Both the position numbers and the translations under genes were made by a program. The notes under the pieces were generated by a model. The model had not been told where the DNA came from and did no database searches. It saw only the letters and a list, made by a program, of their open reading frames with translations. Shown here piece by piece: positions 10,582 through 20,842 of a stretch of 64,000 nucleotides of DNA (positions within the stretch are counted from its first letter, which is position 1; the number at the start of each line of letters is the position of its first letter). The stretch is from Symsagittifera roscoffensis (Eukaryota > Xenacoelomorpha > Acoela > Convolutidae): assembly GCF_963678635.1 (NCBI RefSeq), contig NW_026971278.1, positions 165,393 through 229,392 on the forward strand, given 5' to 3'.

Positions 10582-11010
10582 GTCTAGGGTGGACAATGGT
10601 GGTATCGAGTTAGGTACATGGGGGCGCAAGGCAGATAGAGGGATTTTAACGCAATAGGCATGACAATTAAGTTTTAGACAGTTGACGGTGCTAAAACATG
10701 AAATGATTCTGCCTGCTCATAAAACTTCCAATTGAAATATTTCAGTGAAATAGATGGAGGGATAATGTTTTAAACACAAAAATGGGGGGGGGGGCTTAGG
10801 TTAGGAACAGAACATCTTAGTCTAAGAATTGATTTTGTTTTCGGATTGATTTGTAAAATTGAACTGACACCCAAGCAAAACTTACTCAACGAAGAGAAAG
10901 ATATCTTGAGCAAGTACCCTGTCAGCGGTCTCAGACGGTATTCTCAAGTTTAACTGGTACGGTGTTCTCAAGTGTAACTGGTACGGTGTTCTCAAGTCGG
11001 TTAAAACGAA
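10582..11010 (+). promoter_or_regulatory. noncoding leader before accessory ORFs (A/D type)
   Basis: About 430 bp without coding, between the macro-like stop and the accessory proteins. It has an 11-G run at 10,784-10,794 and then a block starting CTTAGGTTAGGAACAGAA that is also present in element D (minus strand, about 63,890-63,980), followed by 24-bp tandem repeats at 10,941-11,002 built on TTCTCAAGT and CTGGTACGGTG. D has about four units of a similar 24-bp repeat. Conservation outside coding DNA suggests an internal promoter or a splice-acceptor region for the accessory reading frame; this is inference. Confidence 0.45.
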
Positions 11011-11693
11011 AGATCAATTTGAAGAAAGTGACGATAGCGGATCATTTCTGGAAGTCTATGCCAGCAGCGCTAAGGAGGCCCACACTCGACGAACTGTATA
11101 AGCGCTTGAGGGATCTCAATTACACCCAAGTCGATGAGAGGATGGCGGTGATGTTGAAAGCCATCCTACAGCTAGAAGCGCAGGGTGAATCTAGGGAGTC
11201 GGCGACGGAAGCCGTGTTGATGGTGGGCTACACCACAGAAGGGATATCCAACCAGGAGCAAACTAGATGGCTGTCCTGGAACGTAGATGGAGGCGTGAGG
11301 CTATTCGACCTGGCAAGGAATCCCAGATTGAACAACACTACAAAATATGGTGCGGGAGAGTTCCCACTTCCTACCAGACCGCCGGTAGGATCCGCAGCCC
11401 AATCCACGAGCAAGCCCCTGTCTATGATACGGTCCCAGCAGAAGGTGGAAGCATACCGGGATCTCAGCAACTTGAAGCAGAGGGAAGGGGACAAAGCGGA
11501 TCTTGACCTGGATGGTGCGAAACTCGAGAGGGACCAGGCGAACCTGGAAAGAGATCAGGCGATCCTTGAGAGGGATCAGGCGAGGCGTGATCTCAGCATG
11601 ATTAGGGCAGAGTACCAACAAGAGCAGAAGGTACGCGAAAACGAGGTGAACTGTGAGCAGCTGAAGTCGGAGATAGAGAAGCTTCAGAGGTGA
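11010..11693 (+). pseudogene. accessory protein 1, N-terminal and coiled-coil part (element A)
   Basis: The frame 10,962-11,693 includes a conserved domain from FWKSMPAALRRPTLDELY to Y-G-A-G-E-F-P-L-P-T-R-P. Element D has it nearly unchanged (63,234-63,872), beginning M-A-E-R-F-W; in A the corresponding Met codon is ATA, so the start is lost and the listed beginning is set by homology. B (42,827-43,300) has a diverged version. The C-terminal half is a strongly heptad-like coiled coil with repeated L-E-R-D-Q-A. It leads into an SGNH domain. The coiled coil suggests oligomerisation. No named family is recognised for the N-terminal domain. Confidence 0.6.
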
Positions 11694-13032
11694 CAACGAG
11701 AGTTTGCGAGGCAGAAAGAGAGGGGAACGAGGACCACAGAACAAGCAACCGCAGGATCAAGGCCAGAGCCGCGATGGAGGTAGATGAAGTTCCTAGGTCC
11801 AGTGGACGATTCAACTTGGACCGAGCAGCTCAAGAGCACATGAACGAGGGACTGGAAGTGTGGATACCGACCGAGCCGGTGTCCTCCGTGCGTGGTTTAG
11901 AGGCACAACCGATAAGACCATTGATGGTGGTCACTATGCCGGGATATACCCCGAGTTCAACCACTGGTAGTAGCCAAATCAGTGGGAGTTCATCGCGTCT
12001 TAAGGAGCTGCAAGATAAGTTACAGTTGAGAAGCCGTGATGGTTCGCGACACGACAAGAGCGACCTTCCACCTGGAGGGATCGTCCAGTCAAGAAGACAT
12101 AGTGGTACACGGTCATTCTGATGATGGGAACCAATGACCTGTCCAGAGAGGAGTCAAGAAAGGTGATGAGACTGCATGAGAAACTGAGCTGCCTTTTTGA
12201 GGAGTTGAGGATTTATCTGGATCCCGTGATACTCACGATTTGCACTATCCCATACAACATGAAGAGCGAGCAGCACGCAATGGAGATGAACGAGAAGGTG
12301 CGCAACATCAATGAGATAATTAGACAAATACAACAGAGGAGCGTGCTCCCCGTTAGAATATTGGATGTGGCAGACATGATGGAGCGATCTTTCCCGAATG
12401 ATGCATCATGGGATGGCATTCACTTTGACAGGCCCAAGGGCTTGGAGTGGCTGAATGGAGTCTTCCAGTGGCACATAAATGCGCTGGAGTCAGACCTGCT
12501 TGAAACGGCCCAGTTCACCTTCGGTCCACCCCCTATACCCCCTTTCTTTGCCACTGGACCCCTATCCAGTCGCTTGGGAGCGAGAGTCGACTCGAGAGAC
12601 AGCTCAAGGAGCAGCCGGACCCCACAACCGGGGTCCACACCGACGGAGGCCGAAGAGGCAGCGTCATCCACGCCCCAAAGCTCGGTGGTATCCTCGGTGG
12701 TGTTGGTGGATAACAAGATACTGGAGAGGCCGGCTGAGACGAAGCGGGCGCGATGTCTAGAGAGGATACAAGAACTGGATTTGAAGGACCTGGTGTGCAG
12801 GCAGGAGTTGGCGAAGGTCCTGGGACTCAAGGATGTGTCGCATGAGGACCTGAGTCGGCACCATTATGTGGATTGGTTAAAGGCCCACGAGGCGCACTTC
12901 TCAAGAGCTAGGATGATGGGGACGGCATATCTGACTGGGATTCCGCTGAAATCAATAATGGGACCGATCAACTATAGGCCGGTCAAGCTGTTGGGGAGTC
13001 CAGGGCCCATAGTGGAGCCCCCCAGCATATAA
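11690..13032 (+). pseudogene. accessory protein 1, SGNH-hydrolase C-terminal half (element A)
   Basis: The frame 12,121-13,032 (303 codons, open) starts within V-I-L-M-M-G-T-N-D-L-S at 12,109. G-T-N-D at 12,127-12,138 is block III of SGNH/GDSL esterases and D-G-I-H at 12,412-12,423 is block V with the catalytic Asp and His. About 100 codons further comes a Ser/Thr/Pro-rich linker, then a C-terminal domain with R-H-H-Y-V-D-W-L. The block I G-D-S is missing: the preceding frame 11,690-12,121 is a low-complexity Ser-rich linker and a stop lies at 12,100. Element B has the G-D-S half (44,053). Such esterase domains are known in CR1-type LINE ORF1 proteins and in bdelloid Terminons. It may hydrolyse esters or act in assembly. 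Confidence 0.75.
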
Positions 13033-13052
13033 AAAGCCTAGCCAGAATCAAG

Positions 13053-13867
13053 GTGGCAACTCCTGCGCAGTTGAGAGTGGTGGACAAGCTAGTGGAGCCA
13101 AAAGACATGGGACTCCCAGACGCCGCCTATGAGGGCGAGATGTTAGTAGATGACCCAAGGTACGGAAAACCCTGTAGTAACTCACAGTTGGCCAAGATAT
13201 TGGCAGTGTATGATCGATTGGATCCAGGAGCCGCAAGAGTAATCATCGTGGCGGGCTCAGATTTCGAGAGGACTTCTCCGAAGCTGTTTTGGCGGGAAAC
13301 CCTAGTGTATTTGCTGCTTGGTGCGGAATTGAACCAGATGCTGACCCTGGTAGTCGCGATTAAGTCAGAGATGCCTTGCAAACTAGAGCTGCTGCTATTT
13401 GCAGGAATGAATGACCACTTGCATGCGGCAGGGCTTCTGGAGCATATGAAAGGTGATGCACCGACGCCCAAGAAGATCTGGGAAGCTATCCAGACATTGT
13501 TTGCTGCAATGAATGAGGGGCAAGAAAATATGACTTCTCGATTCGGAGCCAAGACAAAGCTGGCGTTTATATCTTGATCCTCATAGCGGAAGGGAACGCA
13601 TGGCGGGTTTTGATGGTAGCCCCCAATCGTGGACTGGAGCCGACAAACTTGAGACTTCGTAAGTCGGAATTGGCAGCGGCATGGGCGGACGTGTCTCATG
13701 ACTTGAGGGGGTTCTATGAGTTAGCAGACATTCTCATTGTGTTGGACGAGGTCCTCTTACTCGAGATTTCGAATCTCGCTCGACAGTTAAAGCTCAATCC
13801 GGAGACAAGGGATAATCACCCGATAATAAGCCATCTGACAGCCTATGGTTCCGAGGTATGGACTTGA
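13053..13867 (+). pseudogene. accessory polyprotein, segment 1 (element A)
   Basis: The frame 13,053-13,577 opens with GTG followed by A-T-P-A-Q-L-R; the ancestral start was probably ATG. It contains V-I-I-V-A-G-S-D-F and, 68 residues on, L-L-L-F-A-G-M-N-D-H, which loosely repeats the SGNH block I and III pattern, although the Ser and Asp of block I are swapped. A second frame, 13,574-13,867, continues it with VLMVAPNRGLEP and a leucine-rich helix. I do not recognise a family. It is absent from element D because of an internal deletion, so its conservation cannot be checked within this window. Confidence 0.5.
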
Positions 13868-13897
13868 CGACCACGAGCTCCACCAGCAAGGCAGGCG

Positions 13898-15065
13898 ATG
13901 GGACCAAGCAATGAAAGAAAGAACGTGGCTGCGGCCGAGAAACAATTGGAATCGATGGGGTACCCTCTGACGCAGGAAAGAGGCCGGTGGTCGTTCCTGA
14001 CCCCAAGGCTTGAGAACGCCACGGATAAGACGCGAAAGAATGCTCCATCACTCATCAAGCAGGTATGGGAATTTCTTGAGGGGCAGCTGGAAATGGCAGA
14101 GACCACGGGGACGATGGTGGGGAGATTCGTCACAGCGGCAAACGAAGTCACCATTGGAGGATTCTGGAGGGAGCATGCAAAGGACGAGCTGAAGACGAGG
14201 AAGAATCACGAGATCTTGAGATTCTTGAGTCCTTGTTGGGAGAAAGGGTACATGGCCAGGGTGTTCTATGCGAAGGATACCATATTTGAGGCATTTGTGC
14301 AAGAGCTGCTGAACATGCCAATAAATTTCTTGCTGGCTCTGTACTTAGTTTATCCCAGGTATTTGTTCAACATGGGTCCGGCGTACACGTTTAGTAGAGG
14401 AGTGGAGACATTTCGAATTGATGGGTACCTGACACTAGTACTCTTAACTCACGGGGAACTGGTGGCGTTTCATCGGTTGATGAAATATGGGGAACCCCTG
14501 TCGATGGGGAAAACTCACCCGAGTACAGAAACCTACTCGTACAAGTGCACCGCCGGACTGAAGACGTTGCTGGTGGAGCATCTTTTGATGCAAAATCGAT
14601 ACCTGACTGGTAAAGAGAGAAACCCCAAGACGAGAGAAGAAAGGTGGCGAATGGTGGCATCCCTCTATTCACTGACTTGTGTTTGCCCATGAGGTATGAC
14701 CAGCTGGGAATAATCAGGGGGCTTGGCGAGGTCGTGACCTGTATCTATGGGCCAGCGGTGACGTAGGCCTTTCCGGACCCGCTCGTGGCGGCATACCGCA
14801 ACTCAGTGGTGCACGTGAGTCTGATAAGCGTACTAGACGGAACGGCGTTGAACTGGTGCAGACAAGAGGAGCTGAGGGCACGAATGATCGACACTGTGCT
14901 CTTTGGGAAAGTGAAGGATCCCGAGCTAGTGGAGTTCAATTTCCGGGGACAATTGCAATGCAGAATGGGGGGAAACGTGAAGGTCCCATTGAAACTTACC
15001 CCAAGTTCTGGAATTTGGTTCCCTTGACGGCAGACAAGCGAGTGATCTTGACAATTCCGGCGTAG
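13898..15065 (+). pseudogene. accessory polyprotein, segment 2 (element A)
   Basis: The frame 13,898-14,692 (264 codons) and its frameshifted continuation, 14,690-15,065, correspond to D at 63,245-62,285 over their whole length. Landmarks: W-E-F-L-E-G-Q-L-E, FWREHAKDEL, E-I-L-R-F-L-S-P-C-W-E-K, LTHGELVAFHRLMKYG, Y-S-Y-K-C-T-A-G-L-K-T-L, VTCIYGPAVT, V-L-D-G-T-A-L-N-W-C-R-Q. An amber codon at 14,764 replaces Tyr of D. The sequence is mostly helical and has no catalytic motif I can name. L-D-G-T-A-L-N-W recalls capsid L-x-G-T-A-L-x-W, so a gag-like structural role is possible but speculative. Confidence 0.6.
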
Positions 15066-15620
15066 AAAGGGAGTTTCGAGCTGGTAAAGAGGGAGTTAGA
15101 AATGATACTAGAGAGAGAAATTTTGCCCACCACCGTCCCCGAGATCCCGATGGTCAGGAGAATGACCTTGGGGATGAATAACCCACTGGTGTTCCATCCC
15201 TGTACTCAAGAGCCGCGGTGGAGAAGCAGCAGAAGGAGTTCACTGATGGTTGGGATCCCTTGTTTATCGGATAGTCAGCAGCAGTTTATTTCCACACGTT
15301 TGAGATTAAGATAAACTCATGGACGACGCAAGCAAAGAAGATGAGAGGTTCAATGCCTCCAAAGTTTGAGGTTCGGGATATCTTGAGAAAGCTCGATCAA
15401 GCGGATCCGGCGAACATGCTGCCGGTTTGGGACGATGGGAGAATGATCATGGAAGAGGGATATATCGCTCTAAAAGACGAGATGAAGTTCGCCACGAGGA
15501 AGTACCGAGCGCCCTACGGACTGGAGCGACCAGAGATGAAACAAGAAGAGAAAGAGCTGGATGCAGCGGGCCCTAGTACAAAGCCCTCAGCGAATATAAA
15601 AAGCCGGACCCGGCGACTCC
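15066..15620 (+). pseudogene. accessory polyprotein, segment 3 (element A)
   Basis: Continues segment 2 through two frames (15,102-15,314 and 15,341-15,600). Matches D at 62,196-61,690: E-L-V-K-R-E-L-E, RRMTLGMNNPLVF, K-Q-Q-K-E-F-T-D-G-W-D-P-L-F-I-G, K-I-N-S-W-T-T-Q-A-K-K, RGSMPPKFEVRD, M-L-P-V-W-D-D-G-R-M-I, F-A-T-R-K-Y-R-A-P-Y-G-L-E. Strong protein similarity to an element on the opposite strand shows that it is a real, formerly coding, segment. No known family is recognised. Stops or frame changes at about 15,063, 15,272 and 15,315. Confidence 0.6.
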
Positions 15621-16985
15621 CTCACCTTTGTCAGTGGGCACCCCTGGAGATAGAAGAAGCAAAGCTGTTGAGGATAGGTTCAAAGACGCACTTGAGAGAG
15701 GGCGGGCTGAGTCGGAGGAAGGAGAGAGTATGGATGAGACTCTCAGTGAGGCGGGAGAAGAGATGGAGGTGGGAAACACACCAGACGAAGCTCCAGCTGA
15801 AAGGGACTTCACTACGCATGAGTTACTGCAAGACTTGAGTGGGGACGATTGGGCAAACACGGCCACGCCACCCCTGGGATCCCCTCGGAAAGACCTGGAA
15901 CTACCCTTGACCAGCGAAACCTCCAATATGGGAATGATCCTCATGAGTGACAAAGAAAGTAAGAAGAATGTCTTGGAGGGCAATAAATGGATGTTCCCGA
16001 ATTCTCTGGACGAGAAAGCTAGAACCGAAGCTACGCTGGAGAGTTTCAAAGAAGAGTTATGGGACACGGTGATGAAGTTCGGGGAACCAGTTTTGATGGG
16101 CATCGGACTGGACGAAAAGGCGAGAAAGGAGTTGTTGAGCAAGATGATCAAGCTGAGAGAAACGGAGCAGAAGACCAAAGATGATGAATGTAAAGACAGC
16201 TCTACTCTGAAACAAAAAATTGACGATTAAAATGATTAAGGTTGAAAGGGAGTATAAGGTTAGGACTAGTGATATGATTCAAGATATTAATATCCTTAAG
16301 GCTCGAGAAGGGGAGGCAAGAGTCGGAAGGGCTGGACCGGGAAAAAGAGGTTGAACCAGTGATGATAGTGACGACGCCCCCAAGCAAAGGTGTGAGGTCT
16401 CGAAAGAGGAAAACGGAGCTAGAAGAGTTGAATAGCCACTCGGCGGACGCGGTCTCTGAGAGGAATCTGAGGGAGACGGCTCCCATGGTTCTAGCGCGGT
16501 GGAAGACAACGGAAGAACCAAGGAGGCTGGCCGAGGTGGTGAAAGAGATGGAAGTCCCGACGAGTCTGGCAACGGAAAAAGACTTCAGACCTCAGAAGGC
16601 GAGCACGAAAAGGGGTTCAACGAATGGGCAAACGTGGGAAGTGAATGTTGGCAAAGAATGGATCTCGAGCGAGCATCACGCTATTGGGAAACAAGTGGCC
16701 AGCGATCCTCTTGAGAAGAATGCGACGAGGAATACGGCTAAACCTTGGTGGATGGCTCTGGAGACAATGAAGGAACTGGAGGACTGCCTGAAGAAGCTCG
16801 ATCGTGGGGTGTCCCGCAAGCGTCGCAACTGGGCTACCCAACAAACAGCCGAGATTTGGTTAGAACAAGTTAGAATTGGGAAGCCAGCTGAAACGAACTT
16901 GGCAAAACTTACTGCGGGATTACTTCGAAGAAGCGATGAGAACACCCTCGTCTGCGTTGCCATTGATGGCAAATTCCTTCGTTAG
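15600..16985 (+). pseudogene. accessory polyprotein, segment 4, copy 1 (element A)
   Basis: An acidic region in 15,628-16,230 (A-L-S-E-Y-K-K-P, P-S-P-L-S-V-G-T, S-M-D-E-T-L, ELLQDLSGDDWA, L-T-S-E-T-S-N-M-G-M-I-L) matches the 313-codon frame of D (60,741-61,682). It is followed by a helical K/E-rich part and a second frame, 16,359-16,985, with a basic R-S-R-K-R-K-T that could be a nuclear localisation signal. The part from about 15,935 on is repeated at 17,998-19,170. A 36-bp deletion at about 16,020 relative to that second copy removes the W-R-E-F-L-S block. Confidence 0.6.
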
Positions 16986-17870
16986 AACAGCGGGACAGCT
17001 GATGTTCGCATGGAGCTTGATGGGAATAGAACTGGAGATGTTGACATCACACGACAAATTGAAACATCAGAGGGCGGAAGCTTGGGCTTGAGGCAGAAAT
17101 GGGATTTCCCATAAGCGAGGCCTATAGTCTGTCAGTAAATGCAAAGTCCTTGGTGGGATCAGTCATGGCCAACCTATGTGGAAGCCACTATCCATTACAC
17201 ATGGCGGTGTTGGAGGTATCCAGCCAGAGGATACTAATAGAAAAAAGCCTTCTCGGTACCCAAGTGCGTACGACTGGCTCGAATGTCGCACCATTCACAC
17301 AGACTGCTGAGGAAGATCCTGGGAACTGTACCAAGGCAACAAAGAGATGACTTGAGTGAAATCAGGGGAGAAAAATTCTTGAGTTTGGAAGGTGAAAACA
17401 CGAGTGACTCTGAGAAGCAGAACGCAATCGGGAAGCCGATGAGCAGTGCCCCAGTCCAGGAGGAGAGTGATATGACACATGAGAAGATGATGGAATTGGA
17501 ACCACAACCGGAAGCTTCGGGAGAACGCAAACCTCCGGAGCATCGATATCACGCATGGGGAATGCCCATGCCATTGTCTGGCACAGACCGTGTGTACCCG
17601 GAACACTCAAACATCTGCTTGGTAAGGGACGTGGAAGAAAATCGGTGGATCGGGTTACCCGATCATCGGCAGAAGGTGACCCTCCTGGTGGTGAGTGCAA
17701 TGTTGGCGTTGCGATGGTCGAAGAGAACGTGACGAAATATCGGGAGTCGAATACACCGACAGCAGAGTCGATACACGCTCTTGACTATAGCAGTAGACTT
17801 GAGTTGTTTGAGACTGCATGTAAAGTGTTCGCTATACCGATGGAGGTCAGGCATGTATAGAGCCGCTTAA
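16876..17870 (+). pseudogene. accessory polyprotein, segment 6, copy 1 (element A)
   Basis: Three overlapping frames of one decayed coding stretch. 16,876-17,091 holds YFEEAMRTPSSALPL and TAGQLMFAWSL; 17,099-17,350 holds MGFPISEAYSL and the block C-G-S-H-Y-P-L-H-M-A-V-L-E-V-S; 17,283-17,732 is acidic and ends L-P-D-H-R-Q-K-V-T-L-L-V-V-S-A-M-L-A-L-R-W. The same blocks occur in A' (25,172-25,804), C (57,608-58,300) and D (61,180-60,830). Relative to those, about 1.2 kb that belongs between 17,080 and 17,095 is missing here, and lies instead at 19,170-20,330. Confidence 0.6.
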
Positions 17871-17997
17871 GATTCTTCCCGAGGTTTTGAGCGACATTGA
17901 AATCTTGGTTATATGCGGTGACGAAGGATCATATGAAGAAACAACAGAAAGAATATCGGCAGTTCCTGGCGGAGATAGGACCGGAAGCCTTCAAGAT

Positions 17998-19170
17998 GGG
18001 AATGATCCTCTTGAGTGCCCAAGAAAGTAAGAAGAATGTCTTGGAGGGCAATAAATGGATTTTCCTGATTACTCTGGACGAGAAGGCGTGGCGAGAATTC
18101 TTGAGCGATTTTAACCAGAAAGCGAGAATCGAAGCTACGCTGGAGAGTTTCAAAGAAGAGTTATGGGACACGGTGGTGAAGTTCGGGGAACCAGTTTTGA
18201 TGGGCACCGGACTGGACGAAAAGGCGAGAAAGTAGTTGTTGAGCAAGATGATCAAGCTGAGGGAAACGGAGCAGAAGACCAAAGTTGATGAATGTAAAGC
18301 CAGCTCTACTCTGAAACATAAAATTGACGATAAAATGATTAAGGTTGAAAGGGAGGATAAAGTTAAGTCTAGTAATTTGATTAAAGATATTAATATCCTT
18401 AAGGCTCGAGAAGGGGGAGGCAAGAGTCGGAAGGGCTGGACCGGGAAAAGGAGGTCGAACCAGTGATGATAGTGACGACGCCCCCAAGCAAAGGTGTGAG
18501 GTCTCGAAAGAGGAAAACGGAGCTAGAAGAGTTGAATAGCCACTCGGCGGACGCGGTCTCTGAGAAGAATCTGAGGGAGACGGCTCCCATGGTTCTAGCG
18601 CGGTGGAAGACAACGGAAGAACCAAGGAGGCTGGCCGAGGTGGTGAAAGAGATGGAAGTCCCAACGAGTCAGGCAACGGAAAAAGACTTCAGTCCTCAGA
18701 AGGCGAGCACGAAAAGGGGTTCGACGAATGGACAAACGTGGGAAGTGGATGTTGGCAAAGAATGGATCTCGAGCGAGCATCAGGCTATTGGGGAACAAGT
18801 GGAAGCGATCCTCTTGAGAAGAATGCCACGAGGAATACGGCTAGAACTTGGTGGATGGCTCTGGAGACAATGAAGGAACTGGAGGACTGCCTGAAGAAGC
18901 TCGATCGTGGGGTGTCCCACAAGCGTCGCAACTGGAAACCCAACAAAAAACCGAGATTTGACTAGAACAAGTAAGAATTGGGAAGCCAGCTGAAACGACC
19001 ATGGCAAAAATTACTGCACATTACTTCGAAGAAGCGATGAGAACACCTTCGTCCGCGTTGCCATTGATGGCAAATCCCTTCGTTAGAACAGCGGGACAGC
19101 TGATGTTCGCATGGAGCTTGGTGGGAACAGAACTGGGGATGTTGACCTCACACGACAAGTTGAAACTGGG
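17998..19170 (+). repeat. tandem duplicate of polyprotein segment 4
   Basis: A second copy of about 15,935-17,075, offset about 2.1 kb, with clear base-by-base similarity and many substitutions. Open frames 17,897-18,235, 18,463-18,873 and 18,603-18,965 are the broken coding remains. It includes the same basic R-K-R-K stretch and the YFEEAMRTPSSALPL block at 19,022. This copy keeps the W-R-E-F-L-S-D-F block that copy 1 lost, and continues at its 3' end into segment 5, the expected order. Confidence 0.85.
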
Positions 19171-20345
19171 CAGCAAGAATCTAGAGGTTTATCAAATGCT
19201 GGTGCAGCATATTGCCAGGCACAATTCCGGCTTGAGTCTGGCAAGGAGGAAAGATGCTACTTGTTTCCTGAGGTGGATAATGTCCGTAATGACCGACAGT
19301 ACCGTCCAAGCGTGTTAGCAGAAAGCAGTGAGAAGTAAAACTATGGAAAGGAGAATCTCTACGGTCATCTTGAACGTATACCAGAGTACTGGGATCAAGA
19401 AGGAGGACGGCTCCAGGCAATCTCTGGAGAATCATGGGAAACTTGATGAAATACGAAGATTCTACAACAAGAAATTCGAAGAGGGACATGATTCGCATCG
19501 TAACTTGGCCTCGGCTGAAGATTACTCGAGACCCAACAAACGGGGAGAATACCAATATGTATCTGGAGTAATGGGGATTGAGTACAACCCTTTCTTGGAT
19601 TCAGAGGCAGGGAGCGCTCACAGGAATCACGAAGTGAAGGAGCTGTTAAAGTTTTGAACAGAAAAGATAATCGAGATTGATCTAGTGGAACGAGAAAAAC
19701 CGAGCCTAGGCCTGATAATTGAGAGGATGCCAAAGGTGATTAGCGTACCGTGCTCGAACAAGAGAGTAGAATTGAAAATGGGGACTGGGAATGGCATGCT
19801 GATTACAAATTTAGGAACGGTTTGGAAGTTGCTGAGACCGTCCTGGTGCCCACATCCCCACGCAAGCTTGATTGAAGGGGTCACGGAGCGAGTGATGCTG
19901 ACACCGACGAAGGATGAAGACTTGAGAACTCTGAATGTAATACACAAGCTGATCTTGCCTCAGAGTAAAGAGTCGGGTGGGGCAATGGTTAAGCTAGGAT
20001 CATTGAAGAAGTTGGAACGCGGTAGTTGTCTTGACTTGACGTGTGGAGGCGGAGAGCTTACTTGTGATGGACGATCATGTGTCATAGTGCAGTCTTTCCA
20101 GAGAGAAGACCTAGTCGCTTGGTTTGGCGAGGTAACAGAAAGAATGAAGAGTGAAGCGCACATAGTGTCTGAGTGTTACACGCACACTATTGTGAATATA
20201 GCAACGGCGTTGGGGTTCTTCTCGAGGATGTGCAGCTTACAGTCTCTGGAGATGCTGGAGTCTGAGCACCATTTGGTGACAGCGCTAGCGCGGAATCATG
20301 GCCTGGAGTATGCAAATAACTCAGAAGCACATCAGAGGGCGGAAG
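19001..20345 (+). pseudogene. accessory polyprotein, segment 5 (element A)
   Basis: Frames 19,001-19,318, 19,328-19,657 and 19,685-20,455 form one stretch broken by stops. Landmarks: ARRKDATCFLRWIMSVM, K-L-D-E-I-R-R-F-Y-N-K-K, Y-V-S-G-V-M-G-I-E-Y-N-P-F-L, a Cys-rich patch with SCLDLTCGGGE and TCDGRSC, then V-N-I-A-T-A-L-G-F-F. Element C (56,359-57,578) repeats every block at lower identity, including K-R-R-D-A-L-C-F-I-R-F-M-I, Y-V-S-G-I-I-E-M-A-Y-S-P-F-L and the patch S-C-L-A-E-V-C-G-L-E-G-H-V-C-G-D. The conserved Cys pairs hint at a metal site. No known family. Confidence 0.6.
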
Positions 20346-20815
20346 CTTGGCCTTGTGGCGGAAATGGGATTTCCCATAAGCGAGGCCTAAATAGAAGGTC
20401 ATATGAAGAAACATCAGAAAGAATAACGGCAGTTCCTGGCGGAGATAGGAGATAGGACCGGAAGCCTGCAAGAAACCTTTGCTGACCCACCGAAATGCGA
20501 TTAAGACGGGTTGGAAGAGAGGTGGTAGGGTATCTAGAGATAATACCAAGGCGAGAGAATCAATATTGGAAGAGGACTTAGCGAAGAACGTGAGCCTGAG
20601 TCTTTACAACTCCTTTTGCCTGAACAGGGAATCAAAAGTGAAGGCTTTGCCAAACCAGGCAAAGAGGTTGCAAGAGCAGAGGGAGTAGATTCCATCCTAT
20701 GATCAACTAAAAGCGTGGGAAGAGATCGTGATCAGCTCCGATGATGAGGAAGCGCTGCTAAGGCAGATTACGTTGTCAAACGCACCTCAATAGCAAGGAA
20801 CACCAAATGAGCAGA
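20345..20815 (+). pseudogene. accessory polyprotein, C-terminal end (element A)
   Basis: At about 20,392 the sequence jumps from the start of segment 6 straight to the polyprotein end, a deletion of about 0.85 kb compared with A'. The end region (20,479-20,815) has L-L-T-H-R-N-A-I-K-T-G, E-E-D-L-A-K-N-V, S-L-Y-N-S-F-C-L-N-R-E-S-K-V-K and an acidic S-S-D-D-E-E-A-L-L-R-Q-I-T tail. It matches A' (26,070-26,407), C (58,510-58,840) and D (60,530-60,211). The last residues are frameshifted here. Confidence 0.6.
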
Positions 20816-20842
20816 GAGCTCAGTGAGGGATTTTTGAGTCTT

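Larger units (their letters stand above)
2049..20815 (+). mobile_element. element A, giant Ty3/Gypsy-type retroelement (dead)
   Basis: The longest element in the window. Order: gag, protease, RT, RNase H, spacer, integrase, macro-like domain, noncoding leader, coiled coil plus SGNH C-half, long accessory polyprotein, followed by LTR-like block 1. Protease before RT and integrase after RNase H is the Ty3/Gypsy order, not Copia. Coding DNA of about 18.7 kb far exceeds the usual 4-6 kb interior of the group; about 2 kb of it is internal duplication of the polyprotein. Multiple stops, frameshifts and catalytic losses show it is inactive. A 5' LTR was not recognised upstream. Confidence 0.85.

Noticed and set aside
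9900-20815. An env gene after pol, as in errantiviruses
   Set aside because: No signal peptide, furin-like site, fusion peptide or membrane anchor is visible; the sequence is charged and helical and contains macro-like and SGNH parts instead.
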